This document shows, piece by piece, positions 51,328 to 60,303 of a stretch of DNA of 64,000 nt. The stretch is from Streptomyces sp. MH60 (GTDB lineage Bacteria > Actinomycetota > Actinomycetes > Streptomycetales > Streptomycetaceae), in contig NZ_MULI01000001.1 in assembly GCF_002939385.1 (NCBI RefSeq), positions 124,001-188,000 of the forward strand. Direction: 5' to 3'. The notes under the pieces are model-generated. The model was not told the DNA's origin. It worked only from the letters and a program-made list of their open reading frames with translations, and searched no databases. Position 1 is the stretch's first letter. Every line of letters starts with the position of its first letter. A program made the position numbers and the translations under genes.

Positions 51328-52317
51328 TCACGACACGGTGATCACGGTCTTGCCGCGGGCGTGGCCCTCCTCGACGTGCCGTACCGCCTGCGCGGTGTCG
51401 GCCAGGGCGAAGGTCCGGCCGACCACGGGCGTGAGCTGCCCGGCCTCGACGAGCGCGGTGACGGCGAGCAGGTCCTCGTGGGCCGGTCCGTCCGGCGTCG
51501 CGGGCAGGATCGGACGCAGCCGCTGCCGCGTGACCGCGTTGACCGCCGCCAGTTCCAGCATGGCGCCGACCGCCCCGAACACGCGGCCGGGGGAGCCGCC
51601 GCCGTTGGCCACCAGGACGCCCGCCGGGGTGAGCGCCCGGCGCAGCCGGCCCAGCGGGTGGTTGCCCACGTTGTCCAGGACGACGTCGTAGCGCTCGCGC
51701 CCGTCGGTGAAGTCCTGCCGGGCGTAGTCCAGGACGTGGGCCGCGCCCAGGGAACGCACCAGGTCGGCGTTGCCTGCGCTGCACACCGCGGTGACCTCCG
51801 CCTCCAGGAGCGCCGCGATCTGCACCGCGAAGGTGCCCACTCCGCCGCCCGCCCCGTTGACCAGGACCCGCTGCCCGGACCGCACACGGCCGACGGTCCG
51901 GATGCCCCGCAGGGCGGTCACCGCGCCCATCGGCACTGCCGCGGCCTGCTCGAAGGTCAGGCCCGCGGGCACCGGCACCAGCAGCGGTGCGGAGGTGCAC
52001 GCGTACTCGGCGAAGGCACCCGGACAGAAGCCCAGGACCGGATCGCCGGGGGCGAGCCCCCGCACGCCCGCGCCGACCCGTTCCACCACCCCCGCCGCCT
52101 CGATGCCGGCCACCCGGGACCTCGGCCGGGTCAGCCCCATGCCGCCCAACAGCCGTGCCGCGTACGGGTCTCCGCGCAGCATGTGCCAGTCGTAGGGGTT
52201 CACCGCGGCGGCGCGCATCCGCACCAGCACCTGGCCGGCCCCGGCCCGCGGCCGGTCGGCGTCCCGCACCCGCAGACTGTCCGGCGGGCCGAACCGCTCC
52301 TGGACCACTGCCTTCAT
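51328..52317 (-). CDS. MDR-family NAD(P)-dependent oxidoreductase (quinone reductase type)
   Basis: 329 aa. N-terminal GroES-like domain (YDWHMLRGDPYAARLLGG), NADP motif NGAGGGVGTFAVQIAAL near 146-162, no zinc ligand pattern, so a zinc-free zeta-crystallin-like enzyme. Such proteins reduce quinones or enones. Monocistronic, converging with the homoserine dehydrogenase-like gene. Confidence 0.88.
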   Translation of the reverse strand: MKAVVQERFGPPDSLRVRDADRPRAGAGQVLVRMRAAAVNPYDWHMLRGDPYAARLLGGMGLTRPRSRVAGIEAAGVVERVGAGVRGLAPGDPVLGFCPGAFAEYACTSAPLLVPVPAGLTFEQAAAVPMGAVTALRGIRTVGRVRSGQRVLVNGAGGGVGTFAVQIAALLEAEVTAVCSAGNADLVRSLGAAHVLDYARQDFTDGRERYDVVLDNVGNHPLGRLRRALTPAGVLVANGGGSPGRVFGAVGAMLELAAVNAVTRQRLRPILPATPDGPAHEDLLAVTALVEAGQLTPVVGRTFALADTAQAVRHVEEGHARGKTVITVS

Positions 52318-52422
52318 CGCCCTGCCACCATCCCCTCGGGGATTCTCCGGACCGATCGCGGGTCGCGCGGTGAGGGCACCGTAGGGGCGCGGCCCACCGC
52401 CGTCAATGGCCGTACCGGGCGC

Positions 52423-53304
52423 CTACGGGTGCCGGCCGGCGTAGGTGAAGTCGTAGGCGCAGAAGTCGGCGAGCGGCACGTATCCGATACGCCGGTAGAG
52501 GGCGTTGCTGGTGCGGTTGGCGGGGTCGGTGAACAGCACGACCTCCGTCGCGCCCGCCGCCAGTGCGGCCCGGCTGACCTCGACCGTCACGGCGCCCGCG
52601 TAGCCGCGCCCGCGCTGCCGGGCGGGGGTGTAGACGGGGTCGATCCGGACCTGCCCGCCGACCAGCGGGTTCGCGCCCGCCATGGCGACGGGCGTGCCGT
52701 CCGGGGTCTCCCAGAAGGTGTACTGCTTCTCGGCGAAGCGCGTGCCGGCCCAGGACGCGGCGTCGACGGTCACCGCCTCGCCGACGTCCGCGGCGAACTC
52801 ACGGCACCAGCGCATGAGGTGCCCGTGCTCCCGCTCGCCCACGGGCCGGCTCCGGCCCGCCGGAACGGGCTGCGGCGGGGTGAGGGTGCCGAGCCGGTGG
52901 AGACGGGCGCCCCAACCGCGCACGGGCCCGGCGCCGGTGTGCCGTCGCCAGGCCCCGGCGAACGCGGTGGCGGTCCCCTCGTCCGAGAGGACGCCGGAGG
53001 GACGGACGCCGAGGCCCACCAGGTGGACGGCGAGACGGCCGGCCTGCCCGGGGGAGAGGGCGGTGAGGGTCAGCCGTCCGGTCGGCGGGCGCAGGAAGGC
53101 GGCGCGGACCTCGCCGCCTTCCTCCAGCCACCCGAAGACGGTGGCTCCCGCTCCGGCCGCGGCCGCGCCCCCGCCCTGCCTGCGCAGCTTCTCGATCGCC
53201 GTCAGGGGCGTGGTGTGCGGGGCGGGGCGCGAGCACAGGAAGTCCCAGGCCCGGGCCAGGAAGTCGTCGAGGTCTTCGGTGAGGTACCAGCCGTCCGGTC
53301 GCAT
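52423..53304 (-). CDS. GNAT-family N-acetyltransferase
   Basis: 293 aa. The C-terminal 110 residues hold the GNAT core: VRIDPVYTPARQRGRGYAGAVTVEVSRAAL is the acetyl-CoA motif A (QRGRGYA), and NRTSNALYRRIGYVPLADFCAY motif B. The N-terminal half is a partial second GNAT-like or regulatory domain. Substrate unknown. Confidence 0.85.
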   Translation of the reverse strand: MRPDGWYLTEDLDDFLARAWDFLCSRPAPHTTPLTAIEKLRRQGGGAAAAGAGATVFGWLEEGGEVRAAFLRPPTGRLTLTALSPGQAGRLAVHLVGLGVRPSGVLSDEGTATAFAGAWRRHTGAGPVRGWGARLHRLGTLTPPQPVPAGRSRPVGEREHGHLMRWCREFAADVGEAVTVDAASWAGTRFAEKQYTFWETPDGTPVAMAGANPLVGGQVRIDPVYTPARQRGRGYAGAVTVEVSRAALAAGATEVVLFTDPANRTSNALYRRIGYVPLADFCAYDFTYAGRHP

Positions 53305-53367
53305 GCCTCATCGTCCCCGAACCGCTCGGCCCCCGGGGGCCGTTCGTCCCGCAGCAGGTCGGCGGAC

Positions 53368-53982
53368 TCAGCGGACTTCGTAGAGCAGGTGGGTGGCGTT
53401 GGGGGTGGCGTTCGCGCTCCGCCGGACCAGGGTGCGCGGCGTCCCGCCGGTGAACAGCGGTGTTCCGGAGCCCAGCACGACGGGAGCCAGGTGCAGGGAC
53501 AGCACGTCGACCAGCCCGGCGTCGAGCGCCGAGCCGATCAGGGCGCCGCCGCCCATGAGGACGACGTCGAGGTCCGTGCCACGGTCCGCCGAAGCCGCCT
53601 CGGCCCGCTCGCGCGCCGCGGTGACGGCGTCGGGCAGCCCCGTCGTGACGAACGTCCAGTCGAGGCCGGTGAGCCGGACCGAGGCCGGGGGCGCGCTCGT
53701 CACGACGACGAACGGGGGCTTGCCGACCTCCGCGGCGCCGTAACCGACGGTGTCGTCCCAGCCGCCCGGCCCGTCGACCAGGTCGAAGAGCCGACGGCCG
53801 AGGACGACGGCGCCCGAGCGGGCGGTGGTCTCCCGCACGATCCGGCGCTCCTCCGGGTCGTCCGAGAACGCCCAGGTGTGCAGCGCCTCGCCGCCGGTCC
53901 CCAGACCGTTGCCCGGGCCGGGATCCGGTCCGGTCACACAGCCGTCGAGGGAGATCGAGATGTCCGCGATGATCCGAGTCAT
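53368..53982 (-). CDS. dihydrofolate reductase-family protein (RibD C-terminal domain)
   Basis: 204 aa. MTRIIADISISLDGCVTGPDPGPGNGLG and GAVVLGRRLFDLVDGPGGW are the RibD_C/DHFR-like motifs, and VVLMGGGALIGSALDAGLVDVLSLHLAPVVLGSGTPLFTG completes the fold. These small reductases bind NADPH. Substrate is unknown; not a true FolA. Weak ribosome binding site. Confidence 0.85.
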   Translation of the reverse strand: MTRIIADISISLDGCVTGPDPGPGNGLGTGGEALHTWAFSDDPEERRIVRETTARSGAVVLGRRLFDLVDGPGGWDDTVGYGAAEVGKPPFVVVTSAPPASVRLTGLDWTFVTTGLPDAVTAARERAEAASADRGTDLDVVLMGGGALIGSALDAGLVDVLSLHLAPVVLGSGTPLFTGGTPRTLVRRSANATPNATHLLYEVR

Positions 53983-54146
53983 ACAGGGTGGACCCGATGC
54001 GTTCCCCGAACTCATCGCTCCCGCGCGAGGCGAATGCCGGAACCGTCCTTCCCGAGACATTCACCGTGCCTGTACAACGTTTCACAAGCGTCGCCGGTCT
54101 CCCTGTCCAGCCACGGTTCACCCACGCTTCACCTGGAGTTGTCCGC

Positions 54147-56369
54147 ATGCCTCGGTTCAGCATTGTCGTCCCCGTGTTCAAGGTGCAGGGATACCTCCGC
54201 GAATGTCTGGACTCGGTCCTGGAGCAGTCCTACCGGGACATCGAGGTGATCGCCGTCGACGACTGCTCACCGGACTCCTGCGGCGCGATCATCGACGAGT
54301 ACGCGGCCCGCGACGCCCGCGTCAAGGCCGTGCACCTCCCGGAGAACGTCGGCCTGGGGCGGGCGCGCAACGCGGGGCTCCGGCAGGCGCGGGGCGACTA
54401 CGTCCTCTTCCTCGACAGCGACGACTCCTACACCCCCGGTCTGCTGGAGGCGCTGGCCGCCCGGCTGGACGCCGTCGGGGACCTGGACATCCTGGTCTTC
54501 GACCATGTGCGCACCTACTGGTGGGGCAAGGGCGGCCGCAGTCAGGCCGCGGACCTGATCGAGCGGGCGGGCACCGACGTCTTCCGCCTGGAGGAACGGC
54601 CCGAGTACGTGCACCTGTTCCTGGTCGCCTGGAACAAGGCGTTCCGCCGCGAGTTCTTCGTCGGGCAGGGCTTCCAGTACGCACCCGGCCTGTACGAGGA
54701 CGCGCCCGTCACCCACATGGCGATGGTCACGGCCGAGCGCATCGGCTGTCTGAACCGGGTCGGGATCGAGTACCGCCAGCGCCGCCAGGGCGCGATCACG
54801 AAGACCCCCGGGCGCAAGCACTTCGACATCTTCACGCAGTACGAGGGGCTGTTCGCGTTCCTCGCCGAGCGGCCCGAGCTGGCCTGGGCCGCGCCCATGC
54901 TGTTCGAGCGGGCCGTCTTCCACATGCTGTTCACGCTCAAGCGCCCCGAGCGGGTGAGGGCCGCCGACCGCAGGGAGTTCTTCGACCGCACCGCCGACTT
55001 CTACGCGCGGCACGTCCCGGCCGGCTTCACGCTGCCCGGGGGGCCGACCGGGGTGTACATGCGGGCCGTGGCCAAACGGCTCTACCGCGCCTACCAGGCC
55101 GCCCAACTCGCCGCGCGCGCCAAGAGGGTGGGGCCGAACAAGGTCGTCAGGGCCAAGAACAAGGCCGGCAAGCGCGCGTACGCCGGGCTGTACACCCTGC
55201 AGCGCAGGCGCACCCCGGACCCCGGCCTCGCCGTCTACACCTCGTACTGGGACCGGCTGCCGTCCTGCAACCCGCTCGCCGTCTTCGAGAAGGCCAGGGA
55301 ACTCGCCCCGCAGGTGCACGGCGTGTGGGTGGTGCGCAAGGAACTGGCCGGCCGGGTCCCCGACGGCATCGACCACGTGGTGCGCGACTCACGCCGCTAC
55401 TGGGAGGTGATGGCCCGCGCACGGTACTTCGTGAACAACGTCGACTTCCCCGACCACGTCGTCAAGCGCCCCGGACAGCTCCACCTGCAGACCCACCACG
55501 GGACCCCGCTCAAGCGCATGGGCCTGGACCAGCGCGCCTACCCCGCGGCAGCCAGGGGCACGGACTTCGACCGCCTCCTCGAACACGTGGACCGCTGGGA
55601 CCTCAGCGTCTCCTCCAACCAGTACTCCACCAAGCAGTGGGAGCGCGCCTACCCCGGCTCCTACGCGTCCCTCGACACGGGCTACCCGCGCAACGACCGC
55701 TACTACGGCGCGGATGCCGAGGACGTCGCCGCCGTCCGCGCCCGGCTCGGCATAGCCCCGGGCAGGACCGCCCTGCTGTACGCGCCGACCCACCGCGAAT
55801 ACCGGACGGACTGGACCCCGTCCTTCGACCTGGCCCGGGTGGCCAAGGTCCTGGGCGACGACTTCGTCCTGATGGTCCGCACCCACCACTTCGACGACCT
55901 GACGCCCGAGCTGAGGGGCCTCGCCGAACAGGGCGCCGTCCTCGACGTCTCCCGTCACCCCTGCGTCGAGGACCTCTGCCTGGCGGCGGACGCGCTCGTC
56001 TCCGACTATTCGTCCCTCACCTTCGACTACGCCAACCTCGACCGGCCCATCGTCATATACGCCGACGACTGGGAGATCTACTCCCAGGTCCGCGGCGTCA
56101 CCTTCGACCTCCTCTCCGGCCGGCCCGGCGACACTCCGGGAGCGGTCGCCACCACCGAGGACGAACTCATCGACACCTTCCGCAGCGGCCGTTGGCGCGG
56201 CTCCGAGGCCGCCGCCCTGCGCGCCGCCTTCAGGGCACGCTTCTGCCAGTACGACGACGGCCACGCCGCCGAGCGCGTGGTGCGCCGATTCTTCCTCGGC
56301 CAGGACGCGGGTCCGGCGGTCGTCCCGCTGGAGCGGCGGACCCCGGCGCCGTCACCCGTCCGCGGCTGA
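54147..56369 (+). CDS. bifunctional GT2 glycosyltransferase / CDP-glycerol glycerophosphotransferase (TagF-type)
   Basis: 740 aa from ATG 54147 (GGAG 9 bases upstream). Residues 1-240 are a GT2 domain with VDDCSPD and DSDDSY (Asp90-Ser-Asp92). Residues about 390-720 are a TagB/TagF-like glycerophosphotransferase with QTHHGTPLKRMG and SDYSSLTFDYANLDRPIVIY. Enzymes of this kind make poly(glycerol phosphate) or similar wall polymers on the inner membrane face. It is alone here, without the usual teichoic acid neighbours; a terminator follows. Confidence 0.87.
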   Translation: MPRFSIVVPVFKVQGYLRECLDSVLEQSYRDIEVIAVDDCSPDSCGAIIDEYAARDARVKAVHLPENVGLGRARNAGLRQARGDYVLFLDSDDSYTPGLLEALAARLDAVGDLDILVFDHVRTYWWGKGGRSQAADLIERAGTDVFRLEERPEYVHLFLVAWNKAFRREFFVGQGFQYAPGLYEDAPVTHMAMVTAERIGCLNRVGIEYRQRRQGAITKTPGRKHFDIFTQYEGLFAFLAERPELAWAAPMLFERAVFHMLFTLKRPERVRAADRREFFDRTADFYARHVPAGFTLPGGPTGVYMRAVAKRLYRAYQAAQLAARAKRVGPNKVVRAKNKAGKRAYAGLYTLQRRRTPDPGLAVYTSYWDRLPSCNPLAVFEKARELAPQVHGVWVVRKELAGRVPDGIDHVVRDSRRYWEVMARARYFVNNVDFPDHVVKRPGQLHLQTHHGTPLKRMGLDQRAYPAAARGTDFDRLLEHVDRWDLSVSSNQYSTKQWERAYPGSYASLDTGYPRNDRYYGADAEDVAAVRARLGIAPGRTALLYAPTHREYRTDWTPSFDLARVAKVLGDDFVLMVRTHHFDDLTPELRGLAEQGAVLDVSRHPCVEDLCLAADALVSDYSSLTFDYANLDRPIVIYADDWEIYSQVRGVTFDLLSGRPGDTPGAVATTEDELIDTFRSGRWRGSEAAALRAAFRARFCQYDDGHAAERVVRRFFLGQDAGPAVVPLERRTPAPSPVRG

Positions 56370-56383
56370 CCGGGACGGGCCCT

Positions 56384-56419
56384 GCCCCCGGAACGGATGC
56401 TTCCGGCCGTTTCGGGGGC
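56384..56419. terminator. hairpin terminator after the GT2/TagF-type gene
   Basis: GCCCCCG (56384-56390) with CGGGGGC (56413-56419), and inner AACGG/CCGTT; 14 bases after the stop codon. Confidence 0.65.
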
Positions 56420-56472
56420 GGGCCGTGTCATTTCCCGCCCGGTGCGGGTGGCGGTCGCGCAGAGTACTTCCC

Positions 56473-57219
56473 ATGACGACACCCGCGCAGTCGCTCCGCT
56501 CCCTCGCCCGCACCCGGGCCTCCCTCGACGGTGAAGAGGTCACGTACTGGTGGTCCGGAAACGTGTACGCGTGGGCTCCCGACCAGCCCTACGAGCACGT
56601 CTTCGGCTTCGAGGGCGTCAACGTCGCCCGCCTGGTCCAGGACGCCGACGACGGCCCGGACGCCTACCGGCTGCTCACCCGTGAGGCCGCCTTCTACCTG
56701 GACCCCGTCACCCGGGAGATCCTGGAGACCTGGCGGGACCTGCCGGTGGTGCACGTCTGGAACGACCCGGCGAACCAGAAGTGGCGCCCCTTCCCGGTCC
56801 CGACGACCGACCTCGGCGACCAGGTCTGCTTCAGCCTGGAGATCCCGCTCGCCTACCCCTCCCCCCTGCCGGTGGCCCAGTACCCCCACCACTCGGCCGA
56901 CGACACGTACAAGGCCCTGGAGCTCTTCCAGTTCTTCGCCCACCGCGCGGACCTGGCCGGCCCGGCCCCCAGTGTCCCGGCGACCATGTCGTGGACCCGG
57001 ATGTCCCCGTGGCTCCCGTGGATGGCCCGGGGGCAACGGCCCGGCGGTCTCACCTTCCACTGCCGGGGCCGCAAGCTCGGTTCGTACGCCGAGGTGCCCG
57101 AGCGCACCCGCGCCCACATCGCCGACCACCACCCGCGGTTCGCGCGGGCACCGGAGCGGTGGAGCGAGCCGAACGAGACGAGCTGGACGTACTTCCGCAC
57201 CCTCAACCCGCCCGTGTGA
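56473..57219 (+). CDS. DUF1838 family protein
   Basis: 248 aa. YWWSGNVYAWAPDQPYEHVFGFEGVNVARLV and TREILETWRDLPVVHVWNDPANQ, then TMSWTRMSPWLPWMARGQRPGGLTFHCRGRKL are typical of DUF1838. No signal peptide. Many Trp and aromatic residues suggest a ligand-binding beta barrel. Function unknown. Start at ATG 56473; an upstream frame from 56425 lacks support. Confidence 0.78.
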   Translation: MTTPAQSLRSLARTRASLDGEEVTYWWSGNVYAWAPDQPYEHVFGFEGVNVARLVQDADDGPDAYRLLTREAAFYLDPVTREILETWRDLPVVHVWNDPANQKWRPFPVPTTDLGDQVCFSLEIPLAYPSPLPVAQYPHHSADDTYKALELFQFFAHRADLAGPAPSVPATMSWTRMSPWLPWMARGQRPGGLTFHCRGRKLGSYAEVPERTRAHIADHHPRFARAPERWSEPNETSWTYFRTLNPPV

Positions 57220-57266
57220 GAGCCGTGAGCGCGGCTTCGCACGGGCGTGCGCTCTATGGTTGTCTG

Positions 57267-57857
57267 ATGCGATTTGTCCCCAGATGGGTCCTGCTGTCGT
57301 CGGGATGTGCACCCGTGCTGCTGGTCGCAGGCTGGACCGGCGCGGCGTATGTCGAAGGGTCCTCCTATAATCCCGTCACGCAGACCATCAGCGTGCTGGG
57401 GTCCTACGGAGCCGCCGGGTTCTGGGTGATGACGACGGCCTTCCTCGCCCTGGGGGTCTGCCATCTGCTGACCGCCTGGGGACTGCGGCCCGCCGCCACC
57501 GCCGGACGCGTCGCGCTGGGCGGTGGCGGGCTCGCCGCGCTGGTCCTGGTGGCGCTCCCCGCGCCGAGCAGCGGGGGCTCCCTGCGCCACGGCGCGGTGG
57601 TGGTGGTCGGGTTCACCCTCCTGGCGGTGTGGCCGGTGCTGGCCGTCAACGGAGGTGCGGCCGCTCCCTGGGCGCTGCGTCTCGCGCCCTCGGTCGTCGC
57701 GACGGCCCTGATGGCCGCCGGCGGTGTGTGGTTCCTGATCGAGATGGGGCGGCACGGCGACGCCGGTGTCGCGGAACGCGTGGTGACCTCGCTCCAGTCG
57801 CTGTGGCCCTTCGTGGTGGCCGCCTCCTGTCTTCGCCACGCCCGGCAGCGCGCGTGA
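57267..57857 (+). CDS. DUF998 family membrane protein
   Basis: 196 aa, about six helices: LLSSGCAPVLLVAGWTGAAYV, GFWVMTTAFLALGVCHLL, then three more. YNPVTQTISVLGSYGAAGFW is the DUF998 signature. A possible -10 (TATGGT, 57255-57260) is 7 bases upstream of the ATG, and no Shine-Dalgarno is present, which suggests a leaderless message. Function unknown. Confidence 0.8.
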   Translation: MRFVPRWVLLSSGCAPVLLVAGWTGAAYVEGSSYNPVTQTISVLGSYGAAGFWVMTTAFLALGVCHLLTAWGLRPAATAGRVALGGGGLAALVLVALPAPSSGGSLRHGAVVVVGFTLLAVWPVLAVNGGAAAPWALRLAPSVVATALMAAGGVWFLIEMGRHGDAGVAERVVTSLQSLWPFVVAASCLRHARQRA

Positions 57858-57858
57858 T

Positions 57859-57873
57859 CCCCGCGGCGCGGGG
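57859..57873. terminator. short hairpin between convergent genes
   Basis: CCCCGC-N3-GCGGGG right after the DUF998 stop codon; could serve both converging genes. Confidence 0.4.
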
Positions 57874-57877
57874 GCGC

Positions 57878-58240
57878 TCACCGCCGCGCCAGCGCCAGCA
57901 CGCTCAGCCCGAACATCAGGACGCCCAGCGGAAGGTGGACCGACGGGACGTGCGCGATGCCGAGTACCACCTGGACCGAGGCGAGGACCAGGAAGCCGCA
58001 AGAGTGCCAGACGGGCCGGAGCGGGCCGCCGCCCGGCTTCCACACCAGCACCGCCGCGAGCACGTACAGCATCGTCGCCCCGTACATCACCCGGGCTCCC
58101 ACGCTGTGCAGCGTCTCCCCGTAGGAGGCGGTCAGCAGCAGTCCGGCGGAGACCGCCTGGAGGAAGATGGTCAGGGTCTGCAGTGCGATCGCGATCCGCA
58201 GGAACGAGATCCGGTGCTGCGCCGTCGCCTGGGTTGCCAT
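57878..58240 (-). CDS. small membrane protein divergent from the ECF sigma gene
   Basis: 120 aa, four membrane helices (FLRIAIALQTLTIFLQAVSAGLLL, VMYGATMLYVLAAVLVW, SCGFLVLASVQVVLGI, LGVLMFGLSVLALA). No known domain recognised. AAGGGGA precedes the ATG. Divergent from the ECF41 gene at 58341, so it is a candidate target or partner. Confidence 0.75.
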   Translation of the reverse strand: MATQATAQHRISFLRIAIALQTLTIFLQAVSAGLLLTASYGETLHSVGARVMYGATMLYVLAAVLVWKPGGGPLRPVWHSCGFLVLASVQVVLGIAHVPSVHLPLGVLMFGLSVLALARR

Positions 58241-58340
58241 GCCGCGGTCCCCTTTTCCGCCCGGGGGGCAGTAGATCGGTAGGGTTTCACCAGCCCGACG
58301 AAGCGGGTCGGCGAAAGGTAAGGCGAGGGGGCGGTCGGGC

Positions 58341-59234
58341 ATGGGGACGGCGGGGGCGAGGACCGACGCGACGGTCGGAGAGCGGCGCCAACTGATCAAT
58401 GTCGCCTACCGCTTGCTCGGTTCGCTGGCCGAGGCCGAGGACGCCGTGCAGGAGGCCTACGCGCGCTGGTACGCGCTGCCGCCCGGCAGGCAGGAGGAGA
58501 TCGTGTCCCCGGGCGCCTGGCTGACGACGGTCACCGGCCGGGTCTGCCTGGACGTGCTCGGCTCGGCGCGGGCCCGGCGCGAACGCTATGTGGGCGCGTG
58601 GCTGCCGGACCCGCTGCCCGCCCAGGCCGAGCGGGACCGCGGACACGGGGCCGACCCCGCCGACCAGATGGTCCTGGACGAGTCGGTGACCATGGCCTTC
58701 CTCGTGGTCCTGGAGTCGATGACCCCCGCGGAGCGGGTCGCCTTCGTACTCCACGACGTCTTCCGCTATCCCTTCGCCGAGATCGCGGGCATCCTCGGCC
58801 GTACCCCCGCGGCCTGCAAGCAGCTCGCGGCCTCGGGCCGGCGCCGGGTGCGCGACGCACGGGTCCGGGCGGCCCCCGCGGTGCAGGCGGACGTCGTGCG
58901 GCAGGTGAAGGCGGCGTGGGAGACGAAGGACATCGCGGCGCTGGTCGACCTCCTCGACCCGGCCGCCGTCATGACCGCCGACGGCGGCGGCATGGTGGGC
59001 ACCGTCCTGCGGCCGGTCGAGGGCGGTGCCCGCATCGCCCAGTACATGGCCGCCATCGCCGACAGGGCCCCGGGCCTCGAACTGCTGGAGCGCTCGGTCA
59101 ACGGAGTACCGGGACTGGTGGCCCGGCGCGACGGCGTCGTCTTGACGGTGGCCGCCTTCGACGTCTGTGAAGGCCGCGTCAGCCGCATCTGGGCGGTCCG
59201 CAACCCCGAGAAGCTGCGGCCGTGGGTAGGCTGA
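58341..59234 (+). CDS. ECF41-type RNA polymerase sigma factor (SigJ-like)
   Basis: 297 aa. Sigma2 (LINVAYRLLGSLAEAEDAVQEAYARW), sigma4 (TPAERVAFVLHDVFRYPFAEIAGILGRTPAACKQLAASGRRRV) and a SnoaL-like C-terminal extension. The ECF41 hallmarks are in place: WLPDPL in the linker (87-92), DGGG (214-217) and NPEKL (288-292). In this group the C-terminal extension, not a separate anti-sigma, controls activity. The usual carboxymuconolactone decarboxylase or epimerase partner is absent next door. Confidence 0.9.
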   Translation: MGTAGARTDATVGERRQLINVAYRLLGSLAEAEDAVQEAYARWYALPPGRQEEIVSPGAWLTTVTGRVCLDVLGSARARRERYVGAWLPDPLPAQAERDRGHGADPADQMVLDESVTMAFLVVLESMTPAERVAFVLHDVFRYPFAEIAGILGRTPAACKQLAASGRRRVRDARVRAAPAVQADVVRQVKAAWETKDIAALVDLLDPAAVMTADGGGMVGTVLRPVEGGARIAQYMAAIADRAPGLELLERSVNGVPGLVARRDGVVLTVAAFDVCEGRVSRIWAVRNPEKLRPWVG

Positions 59235-59287
59235 GCAGGGTCGCGGCAGGCGTGTCGCAGCTGATGTGACAGATGGGGAGTTCCGCC

Positions 59288-59893
59288 ATGACCACAGCGC
59301 ACGACCTGACGATCGTCTCTCTCGAGGTCCCCTCCGACTACCCGGTCGAGCGCGGCGACCTGTCACTGGCCCTGGCCGGAGCGGAACTGATCGACCTGCT
59401 GGAAGCCGGGACGGTCGCGCTGGACGGTCTCCTGCTCCGGCCGGTGTCGCCGAGCGGCTCCGGTGACCGGCTCCTCGACGCGGCGGCGGCGTCCCTGGCC
59501 GGGCGGGAGCCGGCCGAGTCCGTGACGGACTGGCTGTGGCGCCGGGGAGACGGCCTGGCGGCGCAGTACCTCGCCGCCGCGGGCGCGGACGACGGTGGCC
59601 GCGGGCGCCCGTGGCGGAGCGCACGGCGCGGTGCCGACCGGCCGGCCCCGGCCGATCCGTCGGCCCGCCGGCGCGCCACCGACCGCTGGGCCGGCGGCGA
59701 TCCGGTGCTGGTGGGTCTCGCGGCCGCGGTGGGCCTCCGGCACGAGTCGGCCGACCAGCCGACGGATCCCGAGGACGACCGGATCGCGACGGTCCTCGCC
59801 GCGGTGCACGACGCCGTGGTGGAACTGGCCGCCACCCGGCAGCGCCGCAGCATCGAGGAAGCGGCGTTCGACAACATCTGGCGGGGGATGTGA
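59288..59893 (+). CDS. GPP34 (Golgi phosphoprotein 3-like) family protein
   Basis: 201 aa. TTAHDLTIVSLEVPSDYPVERGDLSLALAGAELIDLLEAGTVAL is the bacterial GPP34 start; the C-terminal VLAAVHDAVVELAATRQRRSIEEAAFDNIWRGM also fits. Eukaryotic GOLPH3 binds phosphatidylinositol 4-phosphate; the bacterial role is unknown. Start ATG 59288 (GGGGAG upstream). Confidence 0.8.
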   Translation: MTTAHDLTIVSLEVPSDYPVERGDLSLALAGAELIDLLEAGTVALDGLLLRPVSPSGSGDRLLDAAAASLAGREPAESVTDWLWRRGDGLAAQYLAAAGADDGGRGRPWRSARRGADRPAPADPSARRRATDRWAGGDPVLVGLAAAVGLRHESADQPTDPEDDRIATVLAAVHDAVVELAATRQRRSIEEAAFDNIWRGM

Positions 59894-59898
59894 CGGCT

Positions 59899-59916
59899 GC
59901 GCGGTGACGGCCGCGC
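59899..59916. terminator. small hairpin between convergent genes
   Basis: GCGCGG-N6-CCGCGC between the GPP34 and Fic-like genes. Confidence 0.35.
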
Positions 59917-59919
59917 CCG

Positions 59920-60303
59920 TCAGATGCGCCAGGAACGGAGCACGTCGGCGATCTCGTAGATGCTCAGCCGGGTCTCGCGGACCTTTCTGATCAGGTCGGA
60001 CAGGGCCCCGTAGGGCGGATCGATGCCCTCCCCGGACTGGTCCATGTACTGACCGGTGACGAAGGCCGCGAAGAGGCTGTTGCGGTGGGGGAGCGGTTCG
60101 AGCCGCACCACGGTGTGCAGGAGGGCGGCCGCGCGCCAGGCGCTGTCGGGGTTCGACGCGGCCAGGGTCGGCATGCGCGTCTTGTGGCGTGCCACCGCCG
60201 CGACGAGCGCCGAGTAGTCCGTGACCGACACGTCCTCGTTGTCCAGAGCGGCGTCCTGGACGTCCAGGAGCCAGGGGACATCTATGTACAGGGGCTCGCT
60301 CAT
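59920..60303 (-). CDS. Fic/Doc-like toxin with degenerate active site
   Basis: 127 aa. LYIDVPWLLDVQDAAL at the start, AWRAAALLHTVVRLEPLPHRNSLFAAFVTGQYM in the middle and LSIYEIADVLRSWRI at the end match the small Fic/Doc-type toxins of Streptomyces. The canonical HxFx(D/E)GN(K/R) AMP- or phosphotransfer motif is replaced by LEPLPHRNS, so catalysis is uncertain. It overlaps its antitoxin gene by one base (TGATG), the antitoxin coming first as in most such pairs. Confidence 0.65.
   Translation of the reverse strand: MSEPLYIDVPWLLDVQDAALDNEDVSVTDYSALVAAVARHKTRMPTLAASNPDSAWRAAALLHTVVRLEPLPHRNSLFAAFVTGQYMDQSGEGIDPPYGALSDLIRKVRETRLSIYEIADVLRSWRI

Noticed and set aside
53988..54146. N-terminal extension of the GT2/TagF-type protein
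   Set aside because: The family start MPRFSIVVPVF at 54147 has a ribosome binding site; the extension lacks similarity.
59265..59271. TGTGACA (reverse complement of the ECF41 -35 consensus) near the GPP34 gene
   Set aside because: No matching -10 at the right distance on either strand.
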